Positions 35,857 to 45,083 are shown, counted from the stretch's first letter. The stretch is 64,000 nucleotides of DNA from Spirulina major PCC 6313 (GCF_001890765.1 NZ_KV878783.1:2942771-3006770); one strand, 5' to 3'. The notes: generated from the sequence alone by a model not told the origin. Made by a program: numbers and translations.

Positions 35857-36533
35857 GGGAGGTCACCTCAACGGGACAAGGGCCAGCGATCGCAGTTAAT
35901 CAGGTCAATTTTGGCTGGCGATCGCACCATCCCATCTTGCAGGATTGTTCCTTGAGCATTCCTCGCGGTGAATTTTGGATGTTATTGGGAACGAACGGCA
36001 GCGGTAAGTCTACGCTGCTGAAGCTCCTGGCTGGCCTTTTAACCCCCCAAATGGGAGCGATCGCCGTACAGCAGCCCGTGGGCTTTGTGTTTCAAAACCC
36101 CGATCATCAGTTGGTGATGCCGACGGTGGGGGCAGATGTAGCCTTTGGTTTGGTCAGTGAACGCCTGTCGGAGGCGGAGGTGGTGACGCGGGTGCGGGAG
36201 GCCTTGGCGGCGGTGAATTTATTAGAGTTTCAACGCCGTCCGATCTATGCCCTCAGTGGAGGGCAAAAGCAGCGGATTGCGATCGCGGGCGCGATCGCCC
36301 GCCATTGCGAAGTGCTAATTCTCGATGAACCCACCGCCCTCCTGGACCCCGATACGCAAATCGAATTGGTGCAGCAGGTGCGGCAACTGGTGAAAAATCG
36401 GGGCTTAACCGCCCTATGGGTTACCCATCGCCTCAATGAGTTGGACTATTGCGATGGGGCGGTGTTGCTGCAACAAGGGCGAATTGTGGATCAAGGCGAT
36501 CCCCAACGGCTCAAGCAGGCCCTGATGCATTAG
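35853..36533 (+). CDS. ECF/CbiO-type ABC transporter ATPase
   Basis: A 226-residue ATPase with Walker A GTNGSGKST, Q-loop VFQNPDHQ, signature LSGGQKQR and Walker B LILDEPTALLD followed by the H-switch WVTHR. The sequence resembles energy-coupling factor A/CbiO ATPases, which drive vitamin or metal uptake with T and S components not present here. The start is TTG 35853, overlapping the UPF0367 stop; no later ATG upstream of the Walker A motif fits. Substrate is unknown. Confidence 0.85.
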   Translation: MREVTSTGQGPAIAVNQVNFGWRSHHPILQDCSLSIPRGEFWMLLGTNGSGKSTLLKLLAGLLTPQMGAIAVQQPVGFVFQNPDHQLVMPTVGADVAFGLVSERLSEAEVVTRVREALAAVNLLEFQRRPIYALSGGQKQRIAIAGAIARHCEVLILDEPTALLDPDTQIELVQQVRQLVKNRGLTALWVTHRLNELDYCDGAVLLQQGRIVDQGDPQRLKQALMH

Positions 36534-36614
36534 GTGCGATCGCACCCCCGCCGTCTTCAAAATCCGTAACGTTTTAGAATAAAAAGACATGAAAACCCTG
36601 TCACTCGTGAAGCT

Positions 36615-37640
36615 ATGACTGCTGCTGTTGTCATCGACCATCTCAAAAAACGCTACGGCGACACCGAGGCGGTTAAAGATATCTCATTCACCGTCGAGCG
36701 GGGGGAAATTTTCGGACTCCTCGGCCCCAACGGTGCGGGCAAAACCACCACCATTCGCTGCCTCTGCACCCTAGCTAAACCCGACTCTGGACGGATTGAA
36801 GTGTGTGGGGTCTCCGCCATTGACCAACCCCGCCAAACCCGACGGCGCTTAGGCTATGTCGCCCAAGAAGTGGCCCTTGATAAAGTGCTCACCGGGCGCG
36901 AACTGCTCGAACTGCAAGCCGCCCTCTATCATCTTCCCAAGGCCACCGCCAAAGAGCGGATCAACCAACTGATCGAACTGCTTGATCTCAGCGCCTACGC
37001 CGATCAAAAAACGGGGACCTATTCTGGGGGGTTGCGCCGTCGCTTGGATTTAGCAGCAGGCTTACTCCATCGGCCTGAGTTGTTAGTCTTAGATGAGCCG
37101 ACGGTGGGCTTAGATATTGAAAGCCGCTTCATTGTGTGGGAGTTTTTGCGCCAACTACGAGATGCCGGGACAACGGTGCTGATGACGAGCCATTACCTCG
37201 AAGAAATTGATGCGTTGGCCGATCGGTTGGCGATCATTGACGGCGGGAAGGTGTTGGCGGAGGGGACGGCCTCGGCGTTAAAGGATCGCGTCGGGGGCGA
37301 TCGCGTCACCCTGCGGATTCGAGAATTTGCCACCGATGCCGAAGCCGCCCAAGCCCAAGCGACCTTGCAGGATTTACCCTTTGTGGAAAGCGTGATCATC
37401 AACACGGCCCAAGGCAATTCCCTTAATTTGGTCGTGCAACGCAACTGCAACCCCCTCACCCAAATTGAAAAAACCCTCAGCGAGATCGGCTTGCCCACCT
37501 TTAGCCTCGCCCAATCGCGCCCCAGTTTAGATGATGTTTATCTCGCGGCAACAGGTCGCACCCTGATGGATGCGGAATTGGCCGCCGCCAGTTCACGGGA
37601 TCTCAAGAAAGAGAAAAAACAGGCCATGAAAGCATCCTAA
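36615..37640 (+). CDS. ABC-2 type exporter ATPase (DrrA-like)
   Basis: A 341-residue ATPase. Walker A GPNGAGKTT, signature YSGGLRRRLDLAAGL and Walker B LLVLDEPTVGLD are present, with the C-terminal extension (about 240-330, containing VVQRNCNPLTQIE) typical of DrrA-type exporter ATPases. It is followed 85 bases later by the matching permease. Probable role: export of a lipid, polysaccharide intermediate or drug. Nothing shows the substrate. A dispersed repeat lies between the two genes (37648-37671). Confidence 0.88.
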   Translation: MTAAVVIDHLKKRYGDTEAVKDISFTVERGEIFGLLGPNGAGKTTTIRCLCTLAKPDSGRIEVCGVSAIDQPRQTRRRLGYVAQEVALDKVLTGRELLELQAALYHLPKATAKERINQLIELLDLSAYADQKTGTYSGGLRRRLDLAAGLLHRPELLVLDEPTVGLDIESRFIVWEFLRQLRDAGTTVLMTSHYLEEIDALADRLAIIDGGKVLAEGTASALKDRVGGDRVTLRIREFATDAEAAQAQATLQDLPFVESVIINTAQGNSLNLVVQRNCNPLTQIEKTLSEIGLPTFSLAQSRPSLDDVYLAATGRTLMDAELAAASSRDLKKEKKQAMKAS

Positions 37641-37647
37641 CCCTCCA

Positions 37648-37671
37648 CAGGCAAGGGGCTAAAGCCCCTTG
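37648..37671. repeat. dispersed palindrome CAAGGGGCT..AGCCCCTTG
   Basis: Identical core to the copy at 8017-8036 (37652-37671), located between the ATPase and permease genes of one operon. It could act as a weak terminator or attenuator that lowers permease expression. Confidence 0.7.
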
Positions 37672-37724
37672 TGATCTAGCATCAGACTCGCGATCAAGAC
37701 TTACACATTTTGGAGCAATTCACT

Positions 37725-38603
37725 ATGAGTCAATCCGTTTCACCCACCCCGTTTAACCTCGCACCCACTGCGGCAGACGCACCGGAACCGAGCGCGATCG
37801 CTGAATTCACCCAAGAAACCCTCGCCCTCACGAAACGTTTATTCATCCAACTTCAACGCCGCCCCTCCACGCTAATGGCGGGGGTGATTCAGCCGTTGAT
37901 GTGGTTGGTCTTATTCGGAGCCCTCTTTTACAATGCGCCCCAAAATCTCTTTGGTGAGGACGTGAATTATGGGCAGTTCCTCGCGCCGGGGGTGATCGTG
38001 TTTACGGCATTTTCCGGGGCGTTGAATGCCGGTCTGCCGGTGATGTTTGACCGCGAATTTGGCTTTTTAAATCGGTTGCTTGTTGCGCCCTTGTCTTCGC
38101 GTTACTCGATCGTGGCGGCCTCGACGATCTACATCATTAGCCTCGCGTTCTTGCAAACGGCAGTGATTGTGGTAGCCAGTGCGTTCCTCGGTGCGGGGAT
38201 GCCGAGCCTGTTCGGGTTGGGAGCGATCGCCCTGATCGTTTTCTTAATCGTTCTGGGGGTAACGGCACTCAGTTTAGGCCTCGCCTTTGCCCTGCCCGGT
38301 CACATCGAACTAATCGCTGTGATTTTCGTGACGAACTTGCCCCTACTCTTCGCCAGTACCGCCCTTGCCCCCCTATCATTCATGGCCCCCTGGCTCCAGT
38401 GGATCGCGGCACTGAATCCCCTCACCTACGCGATCGAGCCGATTCGGTATCTCTATTTCAATAGCGATTGGTCGTTGGGGAGTGGGGTGATGGCGGCTCC
38501 GTGGGGTGAGATGAATTTTGCGGTGATGGTGGCGGTGTTGCTTGGGTTTGATGCGATCGCACTCCTGCTGATTCAGCCCCTTCTCCGGCGACGTTTTGCC
38601 TAA
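37725..38603 (+). CDS. ABC-2 type transporter permease (DrrB-like)
   Basis: A 292-residue permease with six spans typical of ABC-2 exporters (first span near LMWLVLFGALFYNA, others near residues 115-140, 150-175, 180-205, 210-235 and 265-285). The start is ATG 37725, with TGGAG nine bases upstream; an earlier in-frame TTG was rejected. It partners the ATPase at 36615-37640. The N-terminal 25 residues are a cytoplasmic tail before the first amphipathic helix. A strong terminator follows. Confidence 0.88.
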   Translation: MSQSVSPTPFNLAPTAADAPEPSAIAEFTQETLALTKRLFIQLQRRPSTLMAGVIQPLMWLVLFGALFYNAPQNLFGEDVNYGQFLAPGVIVFTAFSGALNAGLPVMFDREFGFLNRLLVAPLSSRYSIVAASTIYIISLAFLQTAVIVVASAFLGAGMPSLFGLGAIALIVFLIVLGVTALSLGLAFALPGHIELIAVIFVTNLPLLFASTALAPLSFMAPWLQWIAALNPLTYAIEPIRYLYFNSDWSLGSGVMAAPWGEMNFAVMVAVLLGFDAIALLLIQPLLRRRFA

Positions 38604-38631
38604 CGCCTCGTCTTAAAGTCTTTACACTAGA

Positions 38632-38663
38632 CAGCAGCGATCCAGTGCGATCGCTGCTGTTTT
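38632..38663 (+). terminator. terminator after the ABC-2 permease
   Basis: CAGCAGCGATC (38632-38642) pairs with GATCGCTGCTG (38649-38659), followed by TTTT. It is an intrinsic terminator built around a HIP1-like centre. Confidence 0.85.
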
Positions 38664-38690
38664 CAATTCATCCTGTTTATTCCTGAATCA

Positions 38691-39197
38691 ATGATGTTTT
38701 CTCCTCGTCCCCAACGCATCGAACCCCAACCCGGCCAAGAATCAGTCTGGGACTATCCCCGCCCTGCGATCGCGCAACCCAGCACTAAACATATTCAAGT
38801 GGTCTGTAACGGTGTGGCGATCGCCGACAGCCGCAACACAATCCGCGTCTTAGAAACCAGTCATCCCCCGGTTTACTACATCCCCATCGCCGATGTGCAG
38901 ATGCAGTATCTCAGCCTGACAGATCGCCATTCGTTGTGTGAATGGAAAGGCGTGGCGAACTACTACACTATCACCGTCGGTGATACCGTCTTGCCCAATG
39001 TCGCTTGGCAATACCCCGAACCCACCGAAAGTTTTAACGCCATTCGGGATGCGATCGCTCTCTATCCCAGCCGGATGGAAGCCTGCTACGTCGATGGCGA
39101 AAAAGCCCAAGCCCAAGCCGGCGACTTCTACGGCGGCTGGATCACCTCTGATATCGTTGGCCCCTTCAAAGGCGGCAGCGGCACTTGGGGCTGGTAG
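38691..39197 (+). CDS. DUF427 domain protein
   Basis: A 168-residue protein of the DUF427 family, a compact beta-rich fold with the pattern ESVWDYPRP, ADSRNTIRVLETSHPPVYYIP, CEWKGVANYYTI and VAWQYPEP. The function is unknown. Start at ATG 38691 or 38694. It is followed by a terminator shared with the convergent porin. No neighbour gives a role. Confidence 0.82.
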   Translation: MMFSPRPQRIEPQPGQESVWDYPRPAIAQPSTKHIQVVCNGVAIADSRNTIRVLETSHPPVYYIPIADVQMQYLSLTDRHSLCEWKGVANYYTITVGDTVLPNVAWQYPEPTESFNAIRDAIALYPSRMEACYVDGEKAQAQAGDFYGGWITSDIVGPFKGGSGTWGW

Positions 39198-39225
39198 ACC
39201 AGAAGGCTCTAATTGTTGAGCATCA

Positions 39226-39256
39226 AAAAAGGGAACAGTTGAGACTGTTCCCTTTA
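39226..39256. terminator. two-way terminator between DUF427 and porin genes
   Basis: AAAGGGAACAGT and ACTGTTCCCTTT form a 12-bp stem with a TGAG loop and A/T flanks between the two convergent genes. Confidence 0.8.
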
Positions 39257-39303
39257 CATATTATTGATCCTTCAAAATCTTGCTGAGAGCGTCATACCTC
39301 AGT

Positions 39304-40983
39304 TTAGAAGCTGAAGATCGTCCGCAACACAGCGGCATACATCGTGTCGTTAACTTTACGACCTTCAGGGTTGAAGACAGCGTAGAACGCCGGAGCCAAC
39401 TGAATGTTGTCGGTCACATCGAAGCGATATTCAATATTCGCCATCAACGCGGAAGCATCGTCATCAGGGGTTGCACCTTGAACACGAGCAGCGGTGGGCA
39501 ATTGACCAAAGCCGAGGCGCAGCACGTCAGCTTCTTGGAAGAGGTCGGGGAAGGACACGTTGAACGCCCAGTTCCAGATATTTGCTGATTCACCTTTGTT
39601 CACCAAAGCGGTGAGGCCATCGGTAGCCAGTGCACTCACTTCAGCAAACGCTTCGGTGTAGCCAATCCAACCACTGACGTTGACGCTGTCGCTCACATCA
39701 TAAGAAGCGGAGAGATGGTAGTGGTTCGCTGAGGTTGCGAGTCCAAGACCGGTCGAATCCCGGAAGGGTTTTGCCGCTTTACTGGTTCCAGCACTACTCA
39801 ACCCGATGGTAGAGCTAATGTCTCCATTAGCATCCCGCGTATCACCGGGCGAAAAGGTGCGGGCATAACCCACAGCCAATTGCAACTTACCTAGGTCTGC
39901 GTTCAACTGAATCGGCAGGGCAATATTGCCGGCAAACAACCCGCGAGAGGCATCGTTTGCTTGGGAGCTGAAGAACCCTAAGTCAATGCCAAAGGTGTCA
40001 TTGATCATGTAGTTTGCCCCAACCCCAGCCGTTCCAGTCCCGTGGGTATCGTGGAAGGCAGTGTTGTAGGCATTGCCAAGGGGTACATCGTCGTAGGAGT
40101 AGGGAGCGGTGCTGCCCACATCTAACACATCATCAATCAAGGCACCTCGTGCAAACACGTGCAGCATGAGCTTATCGCTAGCAGGGAAGCGATACCACAC
40201 CTTGTCAACATTGACTTCGTTATTTTCACTGCCGTATATGTTCAGGTTCGCGTTGCTGGTGCCAAGGTTGCCCCCAGAGAAAGAACCATTAGCGGCATTG
40301 CTGGTATCCAGGCGAGTGCGTAAGCGGTCTTTCCCGGTGAAGCTGGTGTCGAAGGCTAACCGAGCGCGGTAGTTGAAGGTCAGTTCGTCGTTTACGGGTA
40401 AACCAGCGGTACCGCCCCAGGGTACACCAAGGGTCCAGACTACTTGACCGGCGAGTTTGGTGGTGGTGGAGAATTGGTTATCTTCGAGGAAGGCAACGCG
40501 GGATTCGAGGTTATCGACACGAGTACCGAGCATGGCGAGTTCAGCTTCAAACTCTTCCATGAGGCGGCTCATGGTTTCGAGGTCTTCTTTCGTGGCGAAA
40601 TCGGCGGTGGTTTCCGCGATGAGACGCTCGATTTGTTGAAGACAAGCATTTAAACCGGCGGCAAATTCGTAGCGGGAAAGAGCGCGGTTGCCTCGGTAGG
40701 TGCCGTTGGGATACCCCTTGAGACAGTCGTAGCGGCGCACAAGGTCATCGAGGGCTTGGAATGCCCAGTCACCGGGGGAAACATCGCTGAATTGAGATGC
40801 ACCGGTCAGGCCTTGGCCCATGGAACTGGTGCCTTCGGCGCTGTAGGCTTCAATTTGCTGCAACAGGTCGTTCGCAGAAGTTTCGCTGCTGAAGCTTTGA
40901 GCCAGAGCATCACCGGAAACTAACAGGGCTGCACTGAGCGCAGCCGGCGTAACGAATAAGGCTTTTTTCAAATTCTTGGACAT
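39304..40983 (-). CDS. SLH-domain iron-uptake-type porin (2)
   Basis: A 559-residue porin, paralogous to the one at 31437-33158. It has a signal peptide (ALFVTPAALSAALLVSGDALAQ), an SLH module (FSDVSPGDWAFQALDDLVRRYDCLKGYPNGTYRG), a short coiled coil with TRVDNLESRVAFLED, and a beta barrel ending in TIFSF. The two copies share the N-terminal third closely and diverge in the barrel, suggesting different pore specificity. It lies on the minus strand, convergent with DUF427. The 425-base upstream region must carry its promoter. Confidence 0.9.
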   Translation of the reverse strand: MSKNLKKALFVTPAALSAALLVSGDALAQSFSSETSANDLLQQIEAYSAEGTSSMGQGLTGASQFSDVSPGDWAFQALDDLVRRYDCLKGYPNGTYRGNRALSRYEFAAGLNACLQQIERLIAETTADFATKEDLETMSRLMEEFEAELAMLGTRVDNLESRVAFLEDNQFSTTTKLAGQVVWTLGVPWGGTAGLPVNDELTFNYRARLAFDTSFTGKDRLRTRLDTSNAANGSFSGGNLGTSNANLNIYGSENNEVNVDKVWYRFPASDKLMLHVFARGALIDDVLDVGSTAPYSYDDVPLGNAYNTAFHDTHGTGTAGVGANYMINDTFGIDLGFFSSQANDASRGLFAGNIALPIQLNADLGKLQLAVGYARTFSPGDTRDANGDISSTIGLSSAGTSKAAKPFRDSTGLGLATSANHYHLSASYDVSDSVNVSGWIGYTEAFAEVSALATDGLTALVNKGESANIWNWAFNVSFPDLFQEADVLRLGFGQLPTAARVQGATPDDDASALMANIEYRFDVTDNIQLAPAFYAVFNPEGRKVNDTMYAAVLRTIFSF

Positions 40984-41409
40984 TGACTTTCCTCACACTA
41001 TGGCCGTGGAATACACGATGGTTAACGTGTTTGAGAGCTTTAGTTATACCAACTAATCGTGACTTGCAACTTTACGACATTCCTAAAGATATGCAATTTA
41101 GCGATTAGGTCGATGGAACTTGAGCATGAGTAATGTGACTCATATGGGCTAGATGTTAATTATTATGTTGAAGTCTGTCAAGCTAAACGTAAGTTTTTCT
41201 TGACGTTCCTTGTATTGGTTGCTGGGTTTTGGTTGGGGGGAAGTGGTGGCGATCGCAGGCCTCGCCATGATTTTGCGAAGAGCACGGACGGCAGGGGAAC
41301 ACCCGGAAAGAATGTCTGATCAGTCTGATCAGTTTGAATCGGTCTGAATCAGTCTGAAGACCGTGATTTAAGATCTAGGGAGAGGGCTGGTGATTATCTC
41401 GCAGGTTAA
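40984..41409. other. intergenic region with short tandem repeat
   Basis: No gene. The left part is the promoter side of the porin. Around 41315-41362 lie five degenerate units of 9-10 bases (TCTGATCAG, TCTGATCAG, TTTGAATCGG, TCTGAATCAG, TCTGAAGACC), 50-95 bases upstream of the HetZ-related gene start. Confidence 0.55.
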
Positions 41410-42588
41410 ATGAGTATAAGTACTGATAATCTTGACATGACACAGGACACAGTGGCAACAGAGTGGGTTGAGGGCTTGGTGGATCATTGGCGATCGCATC
41501 TGGAGGCTGAACACCCGACACTGCGCCTGGCCAAACGTCAGAGTATTGTGCAGTGGCTGCTGGGTGATGATGTGGATCGCCTGTTAGAACTAGATGCCAC
41601 CTACCGACGGATTACGGCCCAATCGATGGAATACCGCTATCGGATTCTCTGTCAGCGATATTTAAACAAAAGTCCGGGAAAGGCGTATCAAAACCTGATT
41701 CAACGTTTGGGGTCATTGATGGTGGTGCGCAACAAAATCCGCACGTGGGTTGCCCTGAGTCGCGATCGCCATCGTGCTGTTGCGGATGTGTTGCAGGAGG
41801 TGATTCAGGAAATGCTCAACAGCGATCGCTACCTGCAAACCTCCATTGCGTTTATTGCCCAATGCACCCCGGAGCCAACGCTACGCAATGCCCTGCTGTT
41901 GGCCAGCATCGAAGAATATTGCATGCGCCCGATCCGCAACCAACCCTTGCTGGTGTATCGGTTTGTCAATTATCTACGGCGATCGCAACGGGGGGGCATG
42001 ACCCAAGTGCCCCAAGCCGAACGGATCAAAATGATTTCCGACGAAATCAGCCTCGATGAGGGGGAATCCTCCGTCAGCCTGTTTGATACAGAAGCGGTGA
42101 GCGATTACCAAGCGGCGCAGGAATGGGAAGAGCAGCAGGTGACGCGCCAGGCGGTGCAACAGGAATTTGAAGACTATTTGCGGGAGCATGTCGAACCCTT
42201 GGCGGTGGATTGGTTGCGGCTCTATTTACAGGGCAATTCCCAAGACGCGATCGCCCAAGACCTGCAACTTCCCGTTAAACAGATTTATCGACTCCGGGAA
42301 AAAGTCAGCTACCATGCCGTGAAAATTTTTGCCCTCAAAGGCCGTCCGGAATTAGTGGCCAATTGGCTGCAAGTGTCTATCCATGACCATAACCTCGGTT
42401 TAACGTCCTCTCAATGGCAACGGTTTTGGGACGAATTAACCCCACAACAGCAGCAACTAGTTGCCAAGCTCAAAATGTCCGAACCCATCGAAAAAATTGC
42501 CAACGATCTGAACCTCAAGAAATCTCAAGTCATGTCAGAGTGGGGCAAAGTTTACCAAAAGGCCCAGGAGCAACGCATCGCAGATTAG
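41410..42588 (+). CDS. HetZ-related regulator with sigma-like HTH
   Basis: A 392-residue protein with a helical, sigma-factor-like layout: an N-terminal domain with QSIVQWLLGDDVDRLLELD, a central block with EYRYRILCQRYL and LRNALLLASIEEYCMRPIRNQPLLVYRFVNYLRRSQRGGM, and C-terminal HTH-like helices (YLQGNSQDAIAQDLQLPVKQIYRLREKVSYHAVKIFALKG) resembling region 4. This resembles cyanobacterial HetZ-related proteins that regulate differentiation or cell-cycle genes. The start is ATG 41410 or the ATG at 41437. The 9-10 base repeats just upstream may be operator sites. It is single; no heterocyst genes are nearby. Confidence 0.65.
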   Translation: MSISTDNLDMTQDTVATEWVEGLVDHWRSHLEAEHPTLRLAKRQSIVQWLLGDDVDRLLELDATYRRITAQSMEYRYRILCQRYLNKSPGKAYQNLIQRLGSLMVVRNKIRTWVALSRDRHRAVADVLQEVIQEMLNSDRYLQTSIAFIAQCTPEPTLRNALLLASIEEYCMRPIRNQPLLVYRFVNYLRRSQRGGMTQVPQAERIKMISDEISLDEGESSVSLFDTEAVSDYQAAQEWEEQQVTRQAVQQEFEDYLREHVEPLAVDWLRLYLQGNSQDAIAQDLQLPVKQIYRLREKVSYHAVKIFALKGRPELVANWLQVSIHDHNLGLTSSQWQRFWDELTPQQQQLVAKLKMSEPIEKIANDLNLKKSQVMSEWGKVYQKAQEQRIAD

Positions 42589-42630
42589 TGTTAGGTCAGT
42601 TACCTCAGGGCGGGTATGGTGGTGAATGGT

Positions 42631-43827
42631 CTAGGCGGAGGTAAACCCCAGGGAAGGGTTGATCGGTTGTGTTGGTTTGAGGGGGGCGATCGCCATCGGC
42701 TTGGCCAGCAGATATTTTTGGGTGAGGGTCTGTACACCTTCCGTCTTGAGGGGTTTTAAAAGTAGTTCATTGGCCCCCACCATTTTCGCCCGCACGTAGT
42801 CCACAATGCTTTTGCTCCCTGTCATCAACACCACGGGCACGTTTTGCAGGGAAGGAACCCGCCGCAAGTGGGAACAGAGTTCGTATCCGTTCATCACCGG
42901 CATCACGAGGTCAATCAGGAGTAGATCCGGTTGATGTTGCATGAGGCTGGGCAGAGCTTGCACCGGGTCGGAAATGCAGAGGCTCCGAAACCCTAATTTC
43001 GTCAAAATTTGTTCGAGTTGATAGCACGTTTGGGGGCTGTCATCAATGCAGACGATGAGGGGACGATGGGAAATAGCGCGTTGGGTGGCGATCGCGGTTT
43101 GAGCGACGGGGGTTTTACAGTCGTTGAGGGCATGAAATTTCATCAGCCCTTGCTTGAGGTAATAGTCTAACAAGCGGGTCACCGCTGCAAAAGACTGCTT
43201 GAGGACGACCATTAAATCCCAGATTGTGCGCTGACCGTTGAAGATCGACTGGAGTTTGAGCACCGTTTCGCCAGGGGAGACCTCTCGCTCCGGTTCGATC
43301 AGCAAGGATGGCGCACTGTAGAGATCTAGGGGGGTCAAGCCAATGCTGCGCCATTGCGCTTGGGCATCACGAACCTCATTGAAAATGGGTTTGAGGGCTG
43401 CGATCGGTAGCGTCACATCTGCACGGGCAATGCTCTCCATTTCCCATCCCCCTTTCCATTGACAATTCACCTCGGATTCAAGGGTCATCGCCACCAGAAT
43501 TTCAGAGAATATCGACTCAATGATCCGCTGTGCTTTAGTAATACTGAAGGTCTGTTCCGTGACCCCTTGGAGGAGGTAGTAGTATTCCCAGGGTTCTTTG
43601 GGTGTGACGGGGATGTTGGGCATCGTACAGTGATGCTTTTTGATCGCCCGTTGCCAGCGTCGCACCCGATGCTGAGGATGGATGGCGTAGGCGATCGCCC
43701 CTTGATAGATATAGACACAGCATCGCTGCTGGCGAGTTGTCAGGACAAGTTGACCCGTGACCGCTTTTTGCTGAAGCGTAGTGAGAATTTGGTAAACCTT
43801 GATCAGGGCAGTGTGATCAACCGTCAT
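42631..43827 (-). CDS. PatA-like response regulator (1)
   Basis: A 398-residue protein: a PATAN/DUF4388-like N-terminal part (about residues 1-235) and a C-terminal receiver domain (about 255-385). The receiver has IVCIDDSPQT as its acidic start, phosphoacceptor Asp in LLLIDLVMPVMNGYE, switch Thr in VLMTGSK and the Lys in LLKPLK. PatA-like proteins act with CheY-type relays in pattern formation and phototaxis. It is a paralogue of 50428-51735. It is convergent with the HetZ-related gene. The kinase is not in the window. Confidence 0.82.
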   Translation of the reverse strand: MTVDHTALIKVYQILTTLQQKAVTGQLVLTTRQQRCCVYIYQGAIAYAIHPQHRVRRWQRAIKKHHCTMPNIPVTPKEPWEYYYLLQGVTEQTFSITKAQRIIESIFSEILVAMTLESEVNCQWKGGWEMESIARADVTLPIAALKPIFNEVRDAQAQWRSIGLTPLDLYSAPSLLIEPEREVSPGETVLKLQSIFNGQRTIWDLMVVLKQSFAAVTRLLDYYLKQGLMKFHALNDCKTPVAQTAIATQRAISHRPLIVCIDDSPQTCYQLEQILTKLGFRSLCISDPVQALPSLMQHQPDLLLIDLVMPVMNGYELCSHLRRVPSLQNVPVVLMTGSKSIVDYVRAKMVGANELLLKPLKTEGVQTLTQKYLLAKPMAIAPLKPTQPINPSLGFTSA

Positions 43828-43988
43828 AGTGACAACTCACCGTTTATTGAACAAAAACGAAGTTGGCTTAAGTTTAGATACGAGTTGTGAAAATGTTGTG
43901 AAAGTATGGCCCCGCGATCGCCATCCAGCCGGATCGCGATCGATCTAGATGAATCGATAGTCACTCCCCCGATCGCTCCCCAAGGGCT

Positions 43989-44660
43989 TCAGACTACCGG
44001 TAAACCCACCTGGGGCAGAAGGCGACAGTGAAAAATCTGCTCAAAGGCGAGGATCACCTGGGCCCGTACCTGCGCCATGGTTACCTCCGGCACAAACTGC
44101 ACCAATGATCCCACGGCGCGATCGCGAATCCCACAGGGCACAATCTGCTCAAACCCCGCTAAATCCGGGCAGACATTGAGGGCAAACCCATGCATCGTGA
44201 TCCACCGCTTCACCTTGATGCCGATTGCTGCCACCTTCACCCCCTCCACCCAAACCCCCGTTAACCCCGGAACCCGCTCCCCCTGTACCCCAAAAGCGGC
44301 CAAGGTTTGAATGATCACCGCTTCCAATTGGCGCAAATACCAATGGAGATCCGGCTGATGGCGACAGAGATTCACAATGGGATAGCCCACCAACTGCCCC
44401 GGACAATGGTAGGTCACTTCGCCGCCGCGTTCGGTGCGATGCAAAGCAGCAGGGCTTTGGGCTGGGTCAAACTTGAGATGGTCTAAGGTGCTGCCGGTTC
44501 CGAGGGTATAGACCGGCGGATGTTCGACTAAGAGGAGTACATCGGCAAGGGCAGGATTATCTAAGCGGGCTTTGAGGAGCGCTCGCTGCCACTGCCAAAC
44601 CGTCGGATACTCCCAACAATCCAGTAGGTAGAGGTAACAACCGGGTAACGAGTCCGTCAT
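43989..44660 (-). CDS. lipB: LipB octanoyltransferase
   Basis: A 223-residue enzyme that moves octanoyl from ACP to lipoyl domains. The first signature [18 protein letters not shown] and the later [18 protein letters not shown] carry the family residues; catalytic Cys in IVPCGI follows. A complete gene on the minus strand. A second, LipM-like transferase exists at 3436-4209. Confidence 0.93.
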   Translation of the reverse strand: MTDSLPGCYLYLLDCWEYPTVWQWQRALLKARLDNPALADVLLLVEHPPVYTLGTGSTLDHLKFDPAQSPAALHRTERGGEVTYHCPGQLVGYPIVNLCRHQPDLHWYLRQLEAVIIQTLAAFGVQGERVPGLTGVWVEGVKVAAIGIKVKRWITMHGFALNVCPDLAGFEQIVPCGIRDRAVGSLVQFVPEVTMAQVRAQVILAFEQIFHCRLLPQVGLPVV

Positions 44661-45083
44661 AAGCGTGAAGATGGAAGCGGCATCTTGTCAAGGACTATCA
44701 CAGGATGCAAAGGATGGTAAAGAGAAGTCAAGAGGTTACGTTCTCCAGAATACAAAGTGCTAGGGTAAAAGTATAGAGATCAATCATTAAGGAGTAAGCC
44801 AGAGTCACCCTTAAGGATATTGAATCATGGTTGCAAAGTTGAGTTCAATCGTGATGATGAGGTTAGCCTCTCATGAGCATCGTTCCACTCATTCATCCTT
44901 AAACGTTGGCACAGTAGCAGCAAAAGAGGTCAAAACATCACAACCCCTCGGATGATCCTGTTACTTCACGACTGTTGATCGGAACGCCTGTATAAGTTTT
45001 TACTGTCGTCCACCTAGTCCATATTTAAATTTAATTTACTAGACTGGTTCGACTTCCATCCTACACAATGGAGTAGTTCAAAT
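44661..45083 (+). promoter_or_regulatory. long leader region of lrtA
   Basis: 423 bases without a supported gene between lipB and lrtA. In other cyanobacteria lrtA has a long 5' untranslated region that sets mRNA stability in the dark. The block is AT-moderate and contains a small ORF (44827-44955, 42 codons) behind an AAGGA-like site. A low-quality tRNA-like T-loop motif near 45045 was rejected. Confidence 0.5.
44827..44955 (+). CDS. candidate upstream small ORF in the lrtA leader
   Basis: A 42-codon ORF beginning MVAKLSSIVMMRLASHEH and ending SQPLG. ATG 44827 has AAGGA about nine bases upstream. It is basic and Ser/His-rich, without a membrane span or recognised motif. It could be translated as part of an lrtA control device, or it may be chance. 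There is no homology evidence. Confidence 0.22.
   Translation: MVAKLSSIVMMRLASHEHRSTHSSLNVGTVAAKEVKTSQPLG

Noticed and set aside
45036-45063. tRNA-like T-loop GGTTCGACTTCC
   Set aside because: No matching acceptor stem, D arm or anticodon arm could be built around it.
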